A stretch of 64,000 bases of DNA, taken from the NCBI GenBank assembly GCA_963745175.1, contig CAVUWK010000001.1:331197-395196 (forward strand), given 5' to 3'. Of this stretch, positions 61,928 through 64,000 are shown in pieces. Numbering within the stretch: position 1 is the stretch's first letter; each line of letters begins with the position of its first letter. The translations under genes were made by a program, and so were the position numbers. This stretch comes from Bog-473 sp963745175. Its GTDB lineage: Bacteria; Actinomycetota; Acidimicrobiia; Acidimicrobiales; RAAP-2. A model generated the notes under the pieces. The model worked only from the letters and a program-made list of their open reading frames with translations. It ran no database searches and was not told the origin of the DNA.

Positions 61928-62440
61928 GTGAAGGACACCGATGAGTCGAAGGTCCCGGAGCTCGAACCGACCTTCCGCCACCTCGATGATCTCGATGTCC
62001 CCTGGCAACAGGTCCGCGCTGTGCGACTGGCGGACGGCTCTGTCGCCTCTGTGTGGGAGAAGTGGCTGGCCTTCTCCGCCGATCCGCTCTATCTGTCGCT
62101 ATACGCGCGATGGGATCCCGGAGTTATTCAGCGAAGACACGGTCACCTCAGCCCGCACGTCGTCATGGTCCTCGACGGCGAGATCATGTGCGGTGACCGG
62201 CGATGCCCGGCTGGTACCCATATCGAGCTGGCCCAGGGAGCCGCCTTCGGCCCCTTCGAGGCCGGACCCGAGGGAGCAACACTCTTTGAAGTCATGATGG
62301 GCGACCCTCGGGGCTGGGGGGACGATCCGGCGTCCTTCAAGCGCCTGCTCGAACAGCGCGGCGTTGAGCCTCTCCCTGATCCCCCGATCGAGCTACCGCC
62401 TTGGCTCGAGGACCTCCGAGGGCGCTGGGTCACAGACTGA
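61928..62440 (+). CDS. Cupin-fold protein
   Basis: 170 residues, GTG 61928. WDPGVIQRRHGHLSPHVVMV (His pair), LDGEIMCGDRRCPAGTHIEL, then AAFGPFEAGPEGATLFEVMM. ChrR/acetylacetone-dioxygenase-like cupin. Third cupin of the array. Ends 50 bp before a repeat. Confidence 0.78.
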   Translation: MKDTDESKVPELEPTFRHLDDLDVPWQQVRAVRLADGSVASVWEKWLAFSADPLYLSLYARWDPGVIQRRHGHLSPHVVMVLDGEIMCGDRRCPAGTHIELAQGAAFGPFEAGPEGATLFEVMMGDPRGWGDDPASFKRLLEQRGVEPLPDPPIELPPWLEDLRGRWVTD

Positions 62441-62489
62441 ATCGCCGAGGATTTCGAACTGACTCGCTGCCGCGATTCCAGTTGCAACT

Positions 62490-62527
62490 GCGCTGCCGCC
62501 CCTCAGCCGGCGGACTGGGGCACCCAC
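62490..62527 (+). repeat. Cassette repeat
   Basis: GCGCTGCCGCCCCTCA then GCCGGCGGACTGGGGCACC. Last copy in the window. Confidence 0.8.
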
Positions 62528-62550
62528 TCTGTCCGAGTATCAGACGCCAT

Positions 62551-63848
62551 TCAGACTGTATCAACCGCAAGCAGCTTCCAAGTACCAGGAACCCCTTTGA
62601 GGTCGTGGTCGCCCCGATCGACGAAGTCGATGGCCGAACCGGCGACGAGATCCGCAACGGTTCGTGACACCAGTACCTCGCTGGCGCGTGCAGCGGCTGC
62701 GACTCTTGCCCCGATGTGTACCGCGATGCCGCCAATGTCGTCGCCGCGGGCTTCGACCTCACCGGTGTGGAGTCCAGCGCGAACTTCTATTCCTATTTCT
62801 CGGGCATGGTCACGGATGGCGAGGGCGCACTCAATGGCCCGGCTAGGGCCGTCGAAGATGGCTAGAAAGCCGTCGCCGGTCGTCTTGACCTCCCGGCCGC
62901 GACAGCGTTCGAGGTCGGCTCGGATTATTGCGTCATGCGCGTCGAGAACCTCATGCCAACCGCGGTCACCGATCGCGCTTGCTAGTCGAGTGGACTCGAC
63001 GATGTCGGTGAACAGTACGGTGGCCAAGATCCGATCATTGTCGGTGAGGGCCTGACCCCTGTCAGGAACTCCTGAACAATGGCGAGAACGAGGTCTGGGT
63101 CCTGGGTCTGGGGTGGGAGGTCAGTGCCGGGGATGTCAACGAATCTCGCGTTCGGAAAACTTCTCAGTCAACTGGCGCACCATCTCAACGGTCGGCTCCC
63201 GACGGTCGCGTCTGTGGACGACGAGGGTCGGTACATGAACTGAAGGCAGCACGAAATCGGTGTTGACACACCAGGTTGCACGCGTCTGAGTGGCGATTGC
63301 GTGGGGAGTGGCGGTCGCCCGCATGATTTTGGCGAACCACTCACTCTGGATCGGGTCTTGAACGACGCTCGGCGCGATCACATCAACCCAATCGAGCGTT
63401 CCCCAGGCTTGCTCTTGCGCCTCGGCAATGAAGCCGATGTCCTCCGGGGAGATATCAGAGTCCCCAACGCGTTGAACAGCACCAACGCCCTCACCCGCTC
63501 GGGATGGCTCGCGGCGAAAGTGATGGCCATGGCGCCCCCGTCCGCCACAGCCATGAGTGCCGCCGATTGCGAGTCGGTTGCGTCGAGCACGACTTCGAGG
63601 TCGAGCGCCCATTCCTCCCAGGTCGGAACTGCGTCGCTCGGGAGACGGTCAGAGGCTCCCACGCCGCGCCGGTCAAAGATGATCAGGCGAGCAAATGAAG
63701 CCAACCGTTCAAGAAATCGGGCACTTGCGGGTGACTCCCAGCGCACGTCTACATGACTCAAAGAACCAGTCAAATACACGAGATCGGTGGTCCCCTCGCC
63801 AACGACTTGGTACGCAATCTGACTCCCATTGGCGGCAGTCGCATACAT
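62551..63848 (-). pseudogene. Class III adenylate/guanylate cyclase with N-terminal alpha/beta hydrolase domain, two frameshifts
   Basis: From ATG 63848, MYATAANGSQIAYQVVGEGT, hydrolase core LIIFDRRGVGASDRLP and AALMAVADGGAMAITFAASH (nucleophile position Asp instead of Ser). A second frame continues with FIAEAQEQAWGTLDWVDVIA to 63136. A third holds the cyclase: MATVLFTDIVESTRLASAIG (metal-binding Asp), GREVKTTGDGFLAIFDGPSR (second Asp), GLHTGEVEARGDDIGGIAVH. The layout matches mycobacterial Rv1264-unlike cyclases with hydrolase N-termini. Two shifts near 63480 and 63050 break it. Confidence 0.75.
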
Positions 63849-64000
63849 GGTTCTTGGGCGAGCGATCACGTACCCATTCTGCCCAAAAGACGACGGCAAC
63901 GCTCGTTGTTCAGCGGCACGCCAATCTGGCCTCGAGGCGATACGAGCCAAAATTGCACCGTCGAGGTTCCTTGCGAACCTGCTGTTCACTAGCCCATATG

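Noticed and set aside
17627..62527. CRISPR array
   Set aside because: Repeats are 0.02-4 kb apart with genes between them, vary in length and sequence, and no cas gene is present.
17627..62527. Classical integron attC sites
   Set aside because: No RYYYAAC/GTTRRRY pair of inverted core sites is visible in the repeats; CGAAC appears in the same sense at both ends. Kept only as an analogy.
17627..62527. Rho-independent terminators at each gene end
   Set aside because: The hairpins are GC-rich but lack T-runs, have one fixed orientation regardless of gene direction, and recombination boundaries map to them.
1..64000. tRNA, rRNA or an integrase gene
   Set aside because: No stretch with tRNA-like arms or rRNA signatures was seen, and no translated frame shows tyrosine- or large-serine-recombinase motifs; only transposases were found.

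Overview
The window is high-GC actinobacterial DNA. The secreted protein at 57639..58913 carries tandem GYWLVAADGG-type repeats that I associate with Acidimicrobiia. Together with mycobacterial-style families (Arr, RDD pair, cyclase fused to an alpha/beta hydrolase) this points to an uncultured Acidimicrobiia-like member of the Actinomycetota. No rRNA, tRNA, CRISPR array or recombinase of the integrase type was recognised.

Layout. Positions 1-11.8 kb look like ordinary chromosome: the end of a glycosyltransferase, a frameshifted GDP-mannose-3,5-epimerase-like gene, then mostly leftward single genes (phosphotransferase, CocE/NonD hydrolase, NUDIX, PAP2, an RDD membrane pair, a secreted protein) and a few gene remnants. 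From about 11.85 kb to the right edge the DNA changes character. It becomes a run of short, unrelated, mostly one- or two-gene units separated by about 46 copies of a 25-55 bp repeat with core CCCGGCGAACTGGGGCACC or close variants. Roughly two thirds of the copies are clear and the rest are degenerate or split. Every copy I found points the same way, while genes between them point either way and usually stop within about 50 bp of a repeat.

The units carry typical accessory cargo: Arr rifamycin ADP-ribosyltransferase, a DHFR-family protein, GNAT acetyltransferases, VOC/glyoxalase proteins, cupins, methyltransferases, a sulfotransferase, phytanoyl-CoA-type dioxygenases, PAP2, nitronate monooxygenase, truncated hemoglobin, isochorismatase, an MFS exporter, a PASTA-only protein, and 49- and 62-residue proteins. 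One 278 bp unit occurs twice (31131..31408 and 43463..43740) with both ends inside the repeat core. This is what a mobile gene-cassette array looks like, but the repeat does not match the integron attC consensus and no integrase lies in the window.

Insertion sequences. Three copies of one IS110-family element (11865..13402, 38441..39975, 55473..57007) sit inside the repeat core at the same position and in the same orientation, so the element appears to use the repeat as its target. Their 5' noncoding region folds into a conserved RNA with compensatory changes in a fourth, decayed relative (51253..52410), a good candidate bridge RNA. Other IS remnants are IS256 (15.9-17.1 kb) and two further IS110-type elements (27.9-29.0 kb and 44.8-45.8 kb).

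Many genes carry one frameshift, often in a homopolymer. Real decay and sequencing error cannot be told apart from the sequence alone.
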